DNA of 5,757 nucleotides from Corynebacterium accolens (GTDB taxonomy: Bacteria > Actinomycetota > Actinomycetes > Mycobacteriales > Mycobacteriaceae), in the NCBI RefSeq assembly GCF_030515985.1, contig NZ_CP100376.1, forward strand, positions 1,573,834-1,579,590, read 5' to 3'. Each line of letters begins with the position of its first letter. Position 1 is the stretch's first letter. This document shows, piece by piece, positions 5,315 to 5,757 of this stretch. A program made the position numbers and the translations under genes. The notes beneath the pieces were generated by a model that worked only from the letters and a program-made list of their open reading frames with translations, did no database searches and had not been told where the DNA came from.

Positions 5315-5757
5315 CCGGCGAGCGCCTCCTCAACCGTTTTTTCGATTTCGGCCGCCGAGGTAAACGGCTGGGCTGCCTGCTTAACCACTTCCCCATCGCG
5401 GAGAATCACGGTCACGGGAACCACGCCCGGCAGGCCCAGCGTGCCCGCGAAGCTATTATCCGGATCCTGGAAGCTCGGCAGGTCTACCCCCACGTCATTG
5501 AGGAACGCGGCCCCGTTGGCGGCGTTTTTATCCGCGTGCACCCCAACGACCTTCCAGTCAGGGTGGGACTTTGCCACCTCGTCCAGGTGGGGCAATTCCG
5601 CGCGGCACGGCTCGCACCACCACGCCCACACATTGGCGATGGTAATGCCTTCATCCGCCTTGTCCCCTTCGCGTGCATCATCGCCGCCCAAGCATTCCAG
5701 ATCCACTCCGGCGATGGGCCCTGCGGGGCAATCTGGGCGTTCGGCCACGTCCTGGTC
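5311..5757 (-). CDS. TlpA/ResA-like thioredoxin-fold protein (5' end cut by window)
   Basis: The C-terminal 148 residues are visible and the frame is open to the right edge. The GTG at 5748 is in frame but unlikely to be the start, because the signal or membrane anchor expected for this family would be missing. In visible numbering the active site is WCEPC (Cys48, Cys51), preceded by VWAW, and the cis-proline is Pro114 (GVVPVT). Between them lie HADKN and a TlpA-type insert. Two more cysteines at 10 and 22 (PDCPAGPIAGVDLECLGG) lie just before the fold, as in Rv3673c-type proteins, and could form a second redox pair. Likely role: a membrane-anchored or secreted thiol-disulfide oxidoreductase outside the cytoplasm. 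It heads the thioredoxin-NUDIX-marP cluster; an endonuclease III gene (nth) is expected just beyond the window. Confidence 0.85.
   Translation of the reverse strand, partial: DQDVAERPDCPAGPIAGVDLECLGGDDAREGDKADEGITIANVWAWWCEPCRAELPHLDEVAKSHPDWKVVGVHADKNAANGAAFLNDVGVDLPSFQDPDNSFAGTLGLPGVVPVTVILRDGEVVKQAAQPFTSAAEIEKTVEEALAG
5325..5330 (-). promoter_or_regulatory. Ribosome binding site of the NUDIX gene inside the thioredoxin gene
   Basis: AGGAGG on the minus strand lies ten bases before the NUDIX ATG at 5314, within the last codons of the thioredoxin-like gene. It supports the start at the ATGA overlap. Confidence 0.75.

Overview
The window looks like a chromosomal segment of a high-GC actinobacterium of the Corynebacterium/Mycobacterium group, most likely a Corynebacterium. 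The reasons are the gene content, the gene order and the base composition. From memory, the order closely follows the M. tuberculosis stretch Rv3660c to Rv3673c: ssd, a Fic-like conserved protein, a holin-X membrane protein, an epoxide-hydrolase-like protein, the membrane protease MarP, a CoA-pyrophosphatase-type NUDIX protein and a TlpA-like thioredoxin. The species cannot be told from the sequence. I see no insertion sequence, phage, tRNA, rRNA or CRISPR array.

Left part (1-1671, minus strand). The N-terminal 201 residues of an Ssd/CpaE-type P-loop ATPase run off the left edge. In front of it lies a gene-free stretch of about 350 bases (605-954). This stretch holds two perfect DnaA boxes, two strong GC-rich hairpins and a -10-like hexamer, and it is the most interesting non-coding sequence here. 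Next comes a 238-residue protein of an actinobacterial family with a decayed Fic motif (955-1671).

Middle (1672-3288, plus strand). A divergent intergenic region carries the promoter and a good ribosome binding site for a small two-helix holin-X protein. That gene ends in a textbook terminator. After it comes an alpha/beta hydrolase with an Asp nucleophile, but the positions expected to hold the other two triad residues are occupied by unsuitable amino acids. It may be a pseudoenzyme.

Right part (3289-5757, minus strand). A short repeat-derived hairpin separates the hydrolase from a convergent cluster read leftwards: thioredoxin-like protein (5' end outside the window), NUDIX hydrolase (ATGA overlap) and MarP. 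The thioredoxin and NUDIX genes are translationally coupled. MarP follows after 62 bases and is probably in the same transcript. The cluster combines extracytoplasmic thiol-disulfide chemistry with a disulfide-containing membrane protease, which suggests envelope or acid/oxidative-stress homeostasis (inference).

The window is mostly conserved core chromosome. I found no convincing wholly new multi-gene system. The points worth checking are the DnaA boxes upstream of ssd, the degenerate hydrolase, the Fic-like protein without Fic catalytic residues and the repeat at the convergent junction.
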